From the NCBI RefSeq assembly GCF_009193355.1, contig NZ_WBVT01000003.1, forward strand, positions 1 to 64,000: a DNA stretch of 64,000 nt, given 5' to 3'. The stretch comes from Bifidobacterium leontopitheci (GTDB lineage Bacteria > Actinomycetota > Actinomycetes > Actinomycetales > Bifidobacteriaceae). Made by a program: the position numbers and the translations under genes. Under the pieces are notes generated by a model. It ran no database searches. It had not been told where the DNA came from and saw only the letters and a list, made by a program, of their open reading frames with translations. This document shows, one piece after another, positions 1 to 8,675 of this stretch; positions within the stretch are counted from its first letter, which is position 1; each line of letters begins with the position of its first letter.

Positions 1-168
1 ATCAGGTCCGCGACCTTCCTCATGAAACCGTCGTCGTAATGACGCCTGCGATCCCCACACATGAGAAACCGCACCTCCAATCATCGAATCTGCATTATCG
101 CAGTCCAACAATCGGGGTGCAGTTCAGCCGAGGGGGCCAAGTCCGTATATAGTTTGTGCGTGCGGCCG
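1..168. other. left-edge sequence, no gene resolved
   Basis: The 168 bases before the permease stop codon show no confident gene. One plus frame ends at a stop near base 37 and another stays open to about 172, so the tail of a plus-strand gene entering from the left is possible. Neither short peptide is recognisable. No clear terminator is seen. Confidence 0.3.
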
Positions 169-1596
169 TTACGCCTGGACCGTCTCGTTCAGCTTGGAAC
201 GCTTGCGAGCGTAGCCGAAGTAGACCAGCAGGCCAAGGCCGAACCAGACGGCGAAACGCACCCACGTCTCCCAGTTGAGGCCGGCGATGAGCACCAGGCA
301 GAACAGGATCGACAGGATCGGCGTGACCGGCACGCCCGGGGCGCGGAAGCCGCGGTGCGCGTCCGGCTGCGTGTGCCGCATCCACAGCACGCCGGCCGAG
401 ACGATGATGAACGCGCTCAACGTGCCGATGTTCACCAGCTCGAACAGCACGTTGATGTTGATGAAACCGCCGGCGAACGCGGTCAGCAGGCCGAAGAACC
501 ACGTGCCCTTGAACGGCGTAAGGTACTTGCCGTGCACTTCGCCGAAGAACTTCGGGAACAGGCCGTCACGGCTCATCGCATAGCAGATGCGCGACTGTCC
601 GTACAGCTGCACGAGCATCACCGTGGTCATGCCGATCAGCGCGCCGAGGTTGACGATCACCGCAAGCCAGTTCATGCCGGTCTTGATGATCACGCCCGCC
701 ACCGGAGCGTCGATGAACTCGGCGAACTGGTCGTACGGCACCACACCGGTCATGATCAGCGTCATCACGATGTACAGCACCGTCGACACGATCAACGAAT
801 ACAGGATGCCCTTAGGCAGCGTCTTGTTCGGTTCGACCGTCTCCTCGGCAGACGACGAGACCGCGTCGAAGCCGATGAAGCTGAAGAACACGATCGACGC
901 GGCAGGCACGATGCCGTACGGCTGCGTCGAACCCGGCTGGAACGTGTACACGCCGTACGGGGCGAACGGCTGCCAGTTCGACGGGTTCACATACCAGATC
1001 ACGCACACGATGAACAGCACGATGATCGCCAGCTTGATCATCACCATGATGTCGTTCGTCCGCTTCGTCTGGTTGATGCCGATCGACAGCACCCAGGTGA
1101 TGAGCAGCACGATCACGAAGCCGGGCAGGTTGAAATACGTGGTCACATCAGGGTTCGTGCCGTACGCGGCGGTCAGCTCGACCGGCAGCTGCAGGCCGAA
1201 CCCGGCCAGCAGCTTGTTGAAATACCCGGACCACCCGGCGGACACGGTCGCCGCCTGCAACGCATACTCCAGGATCAGGTCCCAGCCGATCATGAACGCG
1301 ATTAGTTCGCCGAACGCCAGATAGGCGTACGAGTATGCGGAGCCGGACACGGGCGCCATCGACGCGAACTCCGCGTAGCACAGGCCGGCGAAACCGCAGC
1401 AGATGGCGGCCAGCAGGAACGAGAGGGTGAGCGCGGGGCCGGCGGTGAGCGCACCCTTGCCGGTCAGCACGAAGATGCCGGTGCCGATGATCGCGCCGAT
1501 GCCGAGCATCGTCAGGTCGAACGTGCGCATCGTGCGCTTCAATGGAGTGGATTCAGCGACCAGCTGATCCACCGATTTCTTGCGAAAAAGATCCAT
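169..1596 (-). CDS. APC-family amino acid permease (cationic amino acid transporter type)
   Basis: Predicted inner-membrane amino acid transporter of the APC superfamily, about 475 residues, with a dozen or more hydrophobic segments spread over the whole length. The N-terminal GAIIGTGIF (residues 34-42) is the unwound TM1 substrate-binding signature of the family. The next segments (FAGLCYAEFASMAPVSGSAY) match the usual TM2-TM3 region of CAT/YfnA-type permeases. I chose the ATG giving MDLFRKK because a GAGAGAAG stretch lies just upstream; an upstream in-frame ATG would add 16 residues that do not look like this family. It is monocistronic and divergent from alr. The substrate cannot be decided from sequence; basic or branched-chain amino acids are both plausible. 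Confidence 0.88.
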   Translation of the reverse strand: MDLFRKKSVDQLVAESTPLKRTMRTFDLTMLGIGAIIGTGIFVLTGKGALTAGPALTLSFLLAAICCGFAGLCYAEFASMAPVSGSAYSYAYLAFGELIAFMIGWDLILEYALQAATVSAGWSGYFNKLLAGFGLQLPVELTAAYGTNPDVTTYFNLPGFVIVLLITWVLSIGINQTKRTNDIMVMIKLAIIVLFIVCVIWYVNPSNWQPFAPYGVYTFQPGSTQPYGIVPAASIVFFSFIGFDAVSSSAEETVEPNKTLPKGILYSLIVSTVLYIVMTLIMTGVVPYDQFAEFIDAPVAGVIIKTGMNWLAVIVNLGALIGMTTVMLVQLYGQSRICYAMSRDGLFPKFFGEVHGKYLTPFKGTWFFGLLTAFAGGFININVLFELVNIGTLSAFIIVSAGVLWMRHTQPDAHRGFRAPGVPVTPILSILFCLVLIAGLNWETWVRFAVWFGLGLLVYFGYARKRSKLNETVQA

Positions 1597-1673
1597 GAGT
1601 CTTCTCTCAATGACGGATTGGATATGGGCTGGACCGGACGGCATTCCGGGACCCCGGCACGCCTCAACGCCGG

Positions 1674-1702
1674 GAATCAGAAATCCGCGGGCGACATGTC
1701 AA
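1674..1702 (-). promoter_or_regulatory. predicted sigma70-type promoter of the permease gene
   Basis: On the minus strand a perfect TTGACA (plus coordinates 1697-1702) is followed after 17 bases by TGATTC (1674-1679). This places a start site near 1667, roughly 70 bases before the permease ATG. The rest of the 1597-1909 divergent gap shows no other clear signal, and the alr promoter was not identified. Confidence 0.45.
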
Positions 1703-1909
1703 GGCCCGTCGGATATTGCGCAAGTGTATGGCCTTGCCGTGGACAAACGGCGCGCGGCCGGGCGAATCGTTTCACGTAGTGGGAAAACCGGCACGATATG
1801 GACGTTTCAGCGTGCGGGGCATGCCGGATTTGTGACGATTGCGATGGAATTCGGACGGTTGCGGCGCATGGGCGCGGATTCGTCATCGCGGCGCGCCACA
1901 ATGGTGGGC

Positions 1910-3268
1910 ATGACTTTGAATGCAGCACCTGAATTGCAGTTCTCATCCCCGCAGGGCGAGGCCAACTATAAGGCCGCGCGCCGCAGGTATCCGGCCCAGG
2001 CGATCGTGGACCTCGCCGCCCTGCGCGACAACATGCGTCATCTCGTCGACGTGGTCGGCGGCCCGAACTCCGGGACCGCGGTGATGGGCGTCGTCAAGGC
2101 GGACGCCTACGGCCATGGCCTGCTGCCGTCCGCGCTGGCGGCGCTTGCGGGAGGCGCGACCTGGCTGGGCACCGCGCAGGCGCATGAGGCGCTGCTGCTG
2201 CGCAAGCTCGGCATCGGCCCGGACCGTTGCCACATCATCACCTGGGTCTACAACGGCACCGACGTGCCGTTCGACGAGCTCATCGCCAACGACATCGACA
2301 TCTCGGTCGGCTCACTGCCCGGCATCGAAGGCGTGGCCGCCGCCGCGCGCCGGCTCGGCCGCACCGCCCGCGTGCACGTGAAGGTGGACTCCGGATTCGG
2401 CCGCAACGGCTTCACCGAGGAGTCGTTCGACGAGGCGCTCGCCCGGCTGGTGCCGCTCGCGCATGAAGGCGTGCTGCACATCGTCGGCCAGTGGAGCCAC
2501 CTGGCGGTCGCCGACTCGCCGGACGTGCCCGAATTCGTCGCCTCCACCGACCGTCAGATCGAGAACTTCAAGGCGTTCACCGCCCGCATGGAGGCCGCAG
2601 GCATCGCCCCCGAGATCCGGCATCTCGCCAACACCGCGGCCACGCTCGACCGCCCTGAGATCCACTTCGAGCTCACCCGCCCGGGCATCGGCCTGTACGG
2701 CTACGAGCCGGACCCGGCCATGGGCACGCCGCGCGACTGGCATCTGAAGCCGGCCATGACCCTGCAGGCGCAGCTGGGCACGGTCAAGCACATCGCCGCC
2801 GGTCACGGCATCTCCTACGGGCGCACCTACCTGACCCCCGACGACACGTCCACCGCGATCGTGCCTCTCGGCTACGCGGACGGCATCCACCGTTCCGCGT
2901 CCGGCTTCGACATGCAGGGCGCCAAGCATGTAGAGAAGCAGGGAGGTCCGGTGCGCGTGATGACCACGGAGGGGCCGCGCCTGTACCGCGTCTCCGGACG
3001 CGTGTGCATGGACCAGTTCATGCTCGACCTGCACGGCTCCTGCGACGAGCTGGGCGTGCACGAGGGCGACACGGTCGAACTGTTCGGACCGGGGCGCGGC
3101 GAGGACTTCGCCGAGCCGACCGCCGACGACTGGGCGCGCGCGGCCGACACGATCAGCTACGAGATCTTCACCTGCCTGCGCAACCGCATCCCGAGGCTCT
3201 ACCTGCACGCCGCCGACGTGCTGCCCGCCGACGACCTGGCGAAGCTGGATCCGGCAACGCTGCTGTAG
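1910..3268 (+). CDS. alr: alanine racemase
   Basis: PLP-dependent interconversion of L- and D-alanine, supplying D-Ala for peptidoglycan in the cytoplasm. The product has about 452 residues, with an N-terminal TIM-barrel. The PLP-binding lysine is K63 in VVKADAYGHG. The second catalytic base, the tyrosine of the ISYGRTY motif, is present, as are the GYADG and RVCMDQ motifs of the C-terminal domain. The start is set at MTLNAAPEL; another ATG three codons upstream is equally possible, and the open frame upstream of it does not look coding. The length is somewhat above the usual 370-400 because of an N-terminal extension and internal insertions. It is followed by a palindrome array and then an unknown membrane protein. 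Confidence 0.95.
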   Translation: MTLNAAPELQFSSPQGEANYKAARRRYPAQAIVDLAALRDNMRHLVDVVGGPNSGTAVMGVVKADAYGHGLLPSALAALAGGATWLGTAQAHEALLLRKLGIGPDRCHIITWVYNGTDVPFDELIANDIDISVGSLPGIEGVAAAARRLGRTARVHVKVDSGFGRNGFTEESFDEALARLVPLAHEGVLHIVGQWSHLAVADSPDVPEFVASTDRQIENFKAFTARMEAAGIAPEIRHLANTAATLDRPEIHFELTRPGIGLYGYEPDPAMGTPRDWHLKPAMTLQAQLGTVKHIAAGHGISYGRTYLTPDDTSTAIVPLGYADGIHRSASGFDMQGAKHVEKQGGPVRVMTTEGPRLYRVSGRVCMDQFMLDLHGSCDELGVHEGDTVELFGPGRGEDFAEPTADDWARAADTISYEIFTCLRNRIPRLYLHAADVLPADDLAKLDPATLL

Positions 3269-3337
3269 GCGGCGGTTGCAGGACCGCAGGGCTGTTCGCA
3301 CGCCGGCCGGCTCAGTTCATTCCTGTTCCGTTTTCCT

Positions 3338-3473
3338 TTTCCCCTCAAGATGCACAATGTGCACCTTGAGGGGAAATTTGTAAAGGAGATATGGAGAAAG
3401 GTGATGGATTGTGTACCTTAAGGCGCACAATCCGGCTTCCGGACTTCTTAAGATGCAGAATGTGCATCTTGCG
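3338..3473. repeat. array of three palindromes, about 52-bp period
   Basis: Three imperfect palindromes of the form AAGRTGCAC-AAT-GTGCACCTT start at 3347, 3398 and 3450, so the spacing is 51 and 52 bases. The first is the centre of a longer hairpin (3338-3376) with arms of about 18 bases and one mismatch. The middle copy has a decayed left arm (AAGGTGATG), and the third pairs AAGATGCA with TGCATCTT. No T-run follows on either strand, so a plain intrinsic terminator for alr is not supported. Confidence 0.75.
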
Positions 3474-3497
3474 GAAGGGGCGTGTTCGTTTGCCGCG

Positions 3498-3590
3498 GGT
3501 ATGCTGGGGTTTCAGGGGGTGACGGTCATGCAGGACTACGACGATGGTGAGGGGCGAACGCAACGGCCGATCATGGAAGGTTTCGACGCC
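3498..3590 (+). repeat. duplicated promoter-leader-N-terminus segment, copy 1
   Basis: This roughly 92-base stretch, spanning a possible -10 (TATGCT), the GGGGGTGACGG ribosome-site region and the first 20 or so codons, is repeated at 4473-4565. By eye about three quarters of the bases agree. The encoded N-termini also align: MQDYDDGEGRTQRPIMEG against MQQYDNPEEQTQQPVLEG. Confidence 0.7.
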
Positions 3591-4409
3591 GATGGCGAGA
3601 ACAACGACGGTGGGGACGCGGACTGCGATGCGCTCGCCGAACCTACTGACGCAGCCGAGCCTGCACCCGGGACGCCGCCCGCGCATCGCGGCATCGGCAT
3701 GACGCTGTTGCGGGGAATAGGCAGCGTGCTCGGCGTGCTGCTCGGAGGCATCCTCGGCCTGTGCGGCTTGACCATAGCGTTCATGGCGGTCCTGCTGCCG
3801 TTCATGATCAACACGACGAACGGGACGCACGACGACGATCCCATGATGTTCCTCATCCCCATCGAACTCGCATACCTCATCGCAGGCGCGGCATATATCG
3901 CTTACCGCATATGCGTCGGGAGGCTTGTTGACCGTCGGCGCACGACGCCGCGGAAACCGGTGCCCACCCATACGCGTGATGGCGTCCGACGTCCTCGCGG
4001 CGCCATGGCCCGATGGCTCGACGCCCGGAAGCAAGGCAGCCCCTTGCTGACGCTGATCGCCATTGTCGCCATCGGCTATGGGCTGATCTGGGGCGGCAGC
4101 GACATCATCGCTGTCATCAATGGCCCCGTGAGCGTCTCGGTCGCACGCCCGCGCATCGAACAGCGCACCGAGAAGAACACTGAAGAATACGATGAAGGGA
4201 CCCATCAGGAATGCACCATCGTGTTCGACGCGAACGGCAAGCAGATCCGCTTCGACAGCGGCGAATGTCCGGGCGGGGAGCTTGATCCGGGCGATCGCAT
4301 CGGTCGGGCGCTCGACCGGACTCCCGGAAAACGGGTGCTGCTGCTCTACTATCAGACCATCCACGGTCCGGTGTTCCACTCGATCCGTTCGGATCCGCAG
4401 TATTCGTAA
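3528..4409 (+). CDS. membrane protein of unknown function with acidic N-terminus
   Basis: I do not recognise a family. The predicted product (293 residues from MQDYDDGEGRTQ) has a strongly acidic, low-complexity first 45 residues. Two hydrophobic segments follow (GIGSVLGVLLGGILGLCGL with its continuation, then MMFLIPIELAYLIAGAAYIA), a basic stretch, and a third segment (LLTLIAIVAIGYGLIW). A C-terminal domain of about 100 residues, probably extracytoplasmic, comes last. That domain ends with a DPGDRIGRALDRTPGKRVLL-like segment, reminiscent of the small beta-rich DUF3592-type domains, but the match is only suggestive. The start is supported by a GGGGGTGA stretch upstream. The promoter-leader segment and first codons are repeated at the start of dgt. 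Confidence 0.65.
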   Translation: MQDYDDGEGRTQRPIMEGFDADGENNDGGDADCDALAEPTDAAEPAPGTPPAHRGIGMTLLRGIGSVLGVLLGGILGLCGLTIAFMAVLLPFMINTTNGTHDDDPMMFLIPIELAYLIAGAAYIAYRICVGRLVDRRRTTPRKPVPTHTRDGVRRPRGAMARWLDARKQGSPLLTLIAIVAIGYGLIWGGSDIIAVINGPVSVSVARPRIEQRTEKNTEEYDEGTHQECTIVFDANGKQIRFDSGECPGGELDPGDRIGRALDRTPGKRVLLLYYQTIHGPVFHSIRSDPQYS

Positions 4410-4472
4410 AACCCATCCGAAGCGGCCGACAAAGCCGACAGACGCCATCGCAGCGCGGCCTCGGGAACTGCT

Positions 4473-4565
4473 GGTACGCTGGGATGCCAAGGGGGTGACG
4501 GGCATGCAGCAGTACGACAATCCTGAAGAGCAGACGCAACAGCCGGTCTTGGAAGGTCTCGGCGG
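4473..4565 (+). repeat. duplicated promoter-leader-N-terminus segment, copy 2
   Basis: Second copy of the segment at 3498-3590, with TACGCT as the -10 equivalent, a GGGGGTGACGGGC ribosome-site region, ATG at 4504 and a similar acidic N-terminus. It is placed directly in front of the dgt reading frame and in frame with it, so dgt appears to have gained its expression signals and an N-terminal extension from the neighbouring gene. Confidence 0.7.
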
Positions 4566-5970
4566 AGGGGACGCTGACAGTGGAGATGCCGACGGCGGGA
4601 ATATCAGCGGCAAGAATGCCGGTGCCACGCCTTCCGGGCGGCCGCAGGGCGGCATGGCAGCCCCGCCGGCCGGTCTGACCGGTCGCACGGCCACGGTCCC
4701 CGAGCGCATTCCCGCGGGCGAAGGGTACACCGCATCCGACGAGGAACGCTGGGCGCCCGAGCCGCCCAAATCCAAATCTCGCACCGCCTTCGAACGCGAC
4801 CGGGCCAGACTCATCCACTCGTCCGCGTTACGGCGGCTCGGCGCGAAAAGCCAGATCCTCGTCGCCGGAACCGACGACTTCGCGCGCACCCGGCTCACGC
4901 ACACGCTGGAGGTCGCGCAGATCGGCAGGCAGATCGCCAAAATGCTTGGCTGCGACCCCGACGTCGTGGACTGCGCATGCCTCGCCCACGACCTCGGCCA
5001 CCCGCCGTTCGGACACAACGGCGAACGGGCGCTCGCCGACATCGCCGCCGACATCGGCGGATTCGAAGGCAATGCGCAGACGCTACGGCTGCTTACCCGG
5101 CTCGAACCCAAGGTCTTCCATCCGGACGGCCGCTCCGCCGGCGTCAACCTCACCCGCGCGTCTCTGGACGCCGCCGTCAAATACCCATGGACCCTCGCCG
5201 AAGCCGACCAGCATCCCAAAGGGGAGCGAAGCCGCAAATTCTGCGTCTACCCGGACGACACGGCGGTGTTCCGCTGGCTCAAGGCAGCCGCCCCCAAGAC
5301 GACCGCCAAGCCGATGGAATGCCAGATCATGGACCTCGCCGACGACATCGCCTACTCGGTGCACGACGTCGAGGACTCCATCGCCACCGGCGCCTTCAAC
5401 CCGATCGCGCTCGACGATGCCCGCGTGATCGACCGCATCGTCGACGACACGCGCGCCTGGTACGGGACGAAATGGAACGCCGACGCCCTGGTGGACGCCT
5501 TCGCCAGACTCAAACGCGACCGGCTGTTCCCCGAGCATTTCAACGGGTCGCGCCGGGCGCTCGCCCAGCTCAAGAACATCACCTCCGACCTGATCGGCCG
5601 GTTCGCATGGTCGGTCGAACAGGCCACGCGCGACGTGTACGGCACAGGGCCTCTCACCCGGTACTCGGCGAACGTGGTGATCCCAGATTGCACGGCCTAC
5701 GAGATCGTCGCGCTCAAAGGCATCGCCGTGCACTTCGTCATGGCCCCCGGCGAACGCGAGCCGATGCACCGGGAGGAGCGGCGCATCGTCACCGACCTCA
5801 TCGACGTGCTCATGTCCGACTCGCCGCGCCCCTCCGACGCGCTGGAGGACGTGTTCCTCGATGACTGGAACGAGGCGGCGAGCGATGCCGAACGCCTGCG
5901 CGTCGCCGTCGACCAGGTGGCGTCGCTGACCGACGGCTCGGCGCTCGCCATGCACTCGATCCTGTGCTGA
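4504..5970 (+). CDS. dgt: deoxyguanosinetriphosphate triphosphohydrolase-like protein
   Basis: HD-superfamily dNTPase that hydrolyses dGTP (and probably other dNTPs) to deoxynucleoside and triphosphate in the cytoplasm. The conserved protein begins near residue 74 (GYTASDEERW) with the actinobacterial PPKSKSRTAFERDRARLIHS block. The metal-binding histidine/aspartate residues are in RLTHTLEVAQ (H133) and LAHDLGHPPFGHNGE (H162-D163), with a further ECQIMDLADDIAYSVHD motif. At 488 residues it is some 60 longer than usual; the extra is an acidic and Gly/Pro-rich N-terminus that arose by duplication of the previous gene's start. An internal ATG at 4654 would give a protein closer to normal length, so the real start is uncertain. 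It is followed by dnaG, a common arrangement. Confidence 0.9.
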   Translation: MQQYDNPEEQTQQPVLEGLGGGDADSGDADGGNISGKNAGATPSGRPQGGMAAPPAGLTGRTATVPERIPAGEGYTASDEERWAPEPPKSKSRTAFERDRARLIHSSALRRLGAKSQILVAGTDDFARTRLTHTLEVAQIGRQIAKMLGCDPDVVDCACLAHDLGHPPFGHNGERALADIAADIGGFEGNAQTLRLLTRLEPKVFHPDGRSAGVNLTRASLDAAVKYPWTLAEADQHPKGERSRKFCVYPDDTAVFRWLKAAAPKTTAKPMECQIMDLADDIAYSVHDVEDSIATGAFNPIALDDARVIDRIVDDTRAWYGTKWNADALVDAFARLKRDRLFPEHFNGSRRALAQLKNITSDLIGRFAWSVEQATRDVYGTGPLTRYSANVVIPDCTAYEIVALKGIAVHFVMAPGEREPMHREERRIVTDLIDVLMSDSPRPSDALEDVFLDDWNEAASDAERLRVAVDQVASLTDGSALAMHSILC

Positions 5971-6058
5971 GGCGACGGCCGCGCGCCGTGGCAGGTCGCG
6001 CGCCGGCTGTCACGCTGACGGCCGAACCGCGGCATGGCTGACGATACACTGGTGCGTT

Positions 6059-8167
6059 ATGGCTGGAATGATCGCAAAGGAAGACGTGGAGAAGGTTCGC
6101 GCCGCCGCGGACCTGTATGACATCGTATCCGCAAGCGTGACGCTCAAGCCCTCGGGGACCGGCACGTTCGTCGGCCTGTGCCCGTTCCACGACGAGAAGA
6201 CGCCGAGCTTCTCCGTCAGGCCCGCGCTCGGCGTATGGCACTGCTTCGGCTGCGGCCTCGGCGGCGACGTGTTCGGATACGTCGAGCAGCAGGAGAACAT
6301 CGACTTCCGTGAGGCCGTCGAACTGCTCGCCGACCGGTACCACATCGAACTGCACTACGACAACGCCACCGGCAAGGTCGAGCATTCAGGCTCGAAACGC
6401 GCCCGGCTCATCGAGGCGAACGAGGAGGCGCAACGTTTCTTCACCTCGCAGATCATGGCCAAGGAGGCGCTCGCCGCACGCAAGCTGCTCGGCGGCCGCA
6501 ACTTCACCCGCGCCGACTGCGAACGGTTCGGCTGCGGCTACGCGCCGCAAGGCTGGGACAATCTGGTGCGCTACCTCGCCTCCAAAGGGTTCACCCAGCA
6601 GGAGATGCTCGACGCCGGCCTCGCCAGACGCGGCGCACGCGGCGTCTACGACTACTTCCGCGGGCGCGTCACCTGGCCGATCCGCGATTCGACCGGCCGC
6701 ACGCTCGGCTTCGGCGCGCGCAAACTGTACGACGACGACCAGATCGCCGCGAAATACATCAACACGCCCGACACGCAGCTGTACCGCAAGACGCAGGTGC
6801 TGTACGGCATCGACCTCGCCAAATCCGCCATCGTCAAGAAACGGCAGGTCGTGATCGTCGAAGGGTACACGGACGTGATGGCCATGCACCTGGCCGGCAT
6901 CGACACCGCGGTGGCCACTTGCGGCACCGCGTTCGGCGCGGAGCACGCGAAGATCGTGCGCCGTCTCGTCGCCGACGACTCTCTGGGCGCCGTGCAGCTG
7001 GTCGGCCCGCTCAACGTGCCCGGCCAGCCGCTCAGCTCGCGCATCGTGTTCACGTTCGACGGCGACGCGGCCGGCCAGAAGGCCGCATTGCATGCGTTCG
7101 GACTGGACGCCACGTTCCTGTCGCAGACGTTCGTGGCCGTCGCCGACGACAACCTCGACCCCTGCGACCTGCGCATCAACCGCGGCGACCAGGCGGTGCG
7201 CTCGCTGATCGAACACGCCCGGCCGCTCTACGATTTCGTGATCGACGCGGCGATCGGGCGGTTCGACACCGCGTACACGACCGGCCAGATGGGGGCGGTG
7301 AAGGCCGTCGCCCCGCTGATCGCCCAGATCCGCGACCGTTCGCAGCGCGACCTGTACGCGCGCAAGGCCACGCGGCGCATCGGCGTGGACCTCGACATCA
7401 TGCAGCGCGAGGTGCGTGCGGCCCACAGCCAGCTGCACGTGCGCGACGAGGACGCCTACGCGCAGCGGCGACGCTTCAACGCGGGCGGCGAGCCCGGCAT
7501 GGGGGCCGGGCCGGCCGGCGGCATGCGCGGCGAGAACGCGAACCCGTACGAGAACCCGGCGCTGCGCCGGGCGCTGGAACGTCGGGACGCCACCGAACAG
7601 TCGTACTTCCGCATCGACGACGCGGTGTTCATCTGCGAACAGCAGTTCATGGCCACGCTCATCCAGATTCCGCGGGCCATCGACCGTACCATGTTCGCGA
7701 GGCTCGACGCCGACTCGTTCACGGCACCGGTGTTCCGGGCGTTGTTCCAGGCCATCGAGGCGGCGGGCGGGCTGCCTCCCGAGACCACGGCGCAGGGATT
7801 GTGGCTGCACAACCTTAACAAGGCCGGCGGCATGGTGCTCGCGCCAGTCATCAACGAACTGGCCGTGCTGCCGCTGCCCCTGCCGCCGTCCGAACAGGAC
7901 CGGGCGGTCGCCGGCGGCACTCAGGGCGTGCAGAACGCGGCGGCCGTCCAGCTGCGGCCGGCCAGCCCCGCCGAGACCCAGTATGCCGCCGAGCTGCTTG
8001 CCAGACTGCTCGACATGGGTTACATGCGTCGCATCGCGGCGGCGAAACGACGCATGGTCAGCCTGCCGGACGGCACCGAGAAACTCACCCTGCTTGGCGA
8101 CATCACCAAGCTGGAGGCCGCGCGCAAGGATCTGCAGGCCCAGATCTACGGCAACACCGTGGGGTGA
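6059..8167 (+). CDS. dnaG: DNA primase
   Basis: Synthesises RNA primers at the replication fork in concert with the replicative helicase. The product has 702 residues. The N-terminal zinc-binding domain is C41-P-F-H44 with C62-F-G-C65. The Toprim catalytic core follows, with VVIVEGYTDVMAMH and the metal-binding TFDGDAAGQKA. A C-terminal helicase-interaction region comes last. An insertion in the Toprim domain (about residues 305-330, LVADDSLGAVQLVGPL) separates the two catalytic motifs and is typical of bifidobacterial primases. There is no Shine-Dalgarno sequence before the ATG, but TACACT ends nine bases upstream, so the mRNA is probably leaderless or nearly so. MIAKED three codons in is an alternative start. 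Confidence 0.95.
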   Translation: MAGMIAKEDVEKVRAAADLYDIVSASVTLKPSGTGTFVGLCPFHDEKTPSFSVRPALGVWHCFGCGLGGDVFGYVEQQENIDFREAVELLADRYHIELHYDNATGKVEHSGSKRARLIEANEEAQRFFTSQIMAKEALAARKLLGGRNFTRADCERFGCGYAPQGWDNLVRYLASKGFTQQEMLDAGLARRGARGVYDYFRGRVTWPIRDSTGRTLGFGARKLYDDDQIAAKYINTPDTQLYRKTQVLYGIDLAKSAIVKKRQVVIVEGYTDVMAMHLAGIDTAVATCGTAFGAEHAKIVRRLVADDSLGAVQLVGPLNVPGQPLSSRIVFTFDGDAAGQKAALHAFGLDATFLSQTFVAVADDNLDPCDLRINRGDQAVRSLIEHARPLYDFVIDAAIGRFDTAYTTGQMGAVKAVAPLIAQIRDRSQRDLYARKATRRIGVDLDIMQREVRAAHSQLHVRDEDAYAQRRRFNAGGEPGMGAGPAGGMRGENANPYENPALRRALERRDATEQSYFRIDDAVFICEQQFMATLIQIPRAIDRTMFARLDADSFTAPVFRALFQAIEAAGGLPPETTAQGLWLHNLNKAGGMVLAPVINELAVLPLPLPPSEQDRAVAGGTQGVQNAAAVQLRPASPAETQYAAELLARLLDMGYMRRIAAAKRRMVSLPDGTEKLTLLGDITKLEAARKDLQAQIYGNTVG

Positions 8168-8320
8168 GCGACGGTGGCGATGGGCCGGGTTAGTGGTCCG
8201 TGTCGCGGAGCCTGCGGCGTATAGGTCTTCCGTTAGCGGTTGCGGGGATGGTCGCATGTCCATGAAATCGCCGCGGTCAGAGGCCGTATTGGCGGGGTTT
8301 GCGCGTGAGTTTCGATGATG

Positions 8321-8520
8321 GTTGGGACGCGAGGCGGAATCCGCGGTTTTCGGGCTCGCGTCCCAACTGGTATTGGGACGTGAGACGCATATCGTCGGTT
8401 TGGGCGTTCGCGTCCCACGATATTGTGGGATGCGAGCCTTTGTAATCGGTCACATTGTCTTGAGTACCAATGGGCATTGGGACGCGACGCGTTTTTTCGC
8501 CGTTTTTCCGCCCGCGTACC
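8321..8520. repeat. array of four palindromes, 52-bp period
   Basis: Units built on TTGGGACGCGAG and its complement begin at 8323, 8374, 8426 and 8478 (spacing 51, 52, 52). The first unit is a perfect 13-base inverted repeat (GTTGGGACGCGAG at 8321-8333, CTCGCGTCCCAAC at 8355-8367). The second pairs TGGGACGTGA with TTCGCGTCCCA, and the later ones are more degenerate. The array sits in the 833-base gap between dnaG and the RNA-repair genes; the gap holds no convincing gene before 8637. Confidence 0.75.
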
Positions 8521-8636
8521 AACACGGTGGAGCGGCTGCGCGCAGCGCGCCTTCTTCGTGCCGGTACCGCGAGATGCCGCGGACGCCACGACGGGATTGT
8601 CGCATCCTTGGCAGAGAATATGCCGGTCTCTCGGAT

Positions 8637-8665
8637 TTGACGCGGCGGCGTGCGCCGGTTACACT
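8637..8665 (+). promoter_or_regulatory. strong sigma70-type promoter upstream of the RNA-repair genes
   Basis: TTGACG (8637-8642), a 17-base spacer and TACACT (8660-8665) form a near-consensus promoter. Transcription would begin near 8672, about 330 bases upstream of the metallophosphoesterase start. It could drive a small ORF, a non-coding RNA or a long leader for the RNA-repair genes. Confidence 0.55.
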
Positions 8666-8675
8666 GGCGACCATT

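Noticed and set aside
61-1305. Long open frame opposite the permease gene
   Set aside because: It is the antisense shadow of a high-GC gene: low-complexity His/Arg/Asp-rich translation and no ribosome site.
3338-3376. Intrinsic terminator of alr
   Set aside because: The stem is long but no T-run follows on either strand, and the stem is one of three phased palindromes.
8322-8675. Coding region through the 8.3-kb palindrome array
   Set aside because: The frame runs through palindromes and lacks a ribosome site; only the part after the promoter at 8637 was kept, with low confidence.
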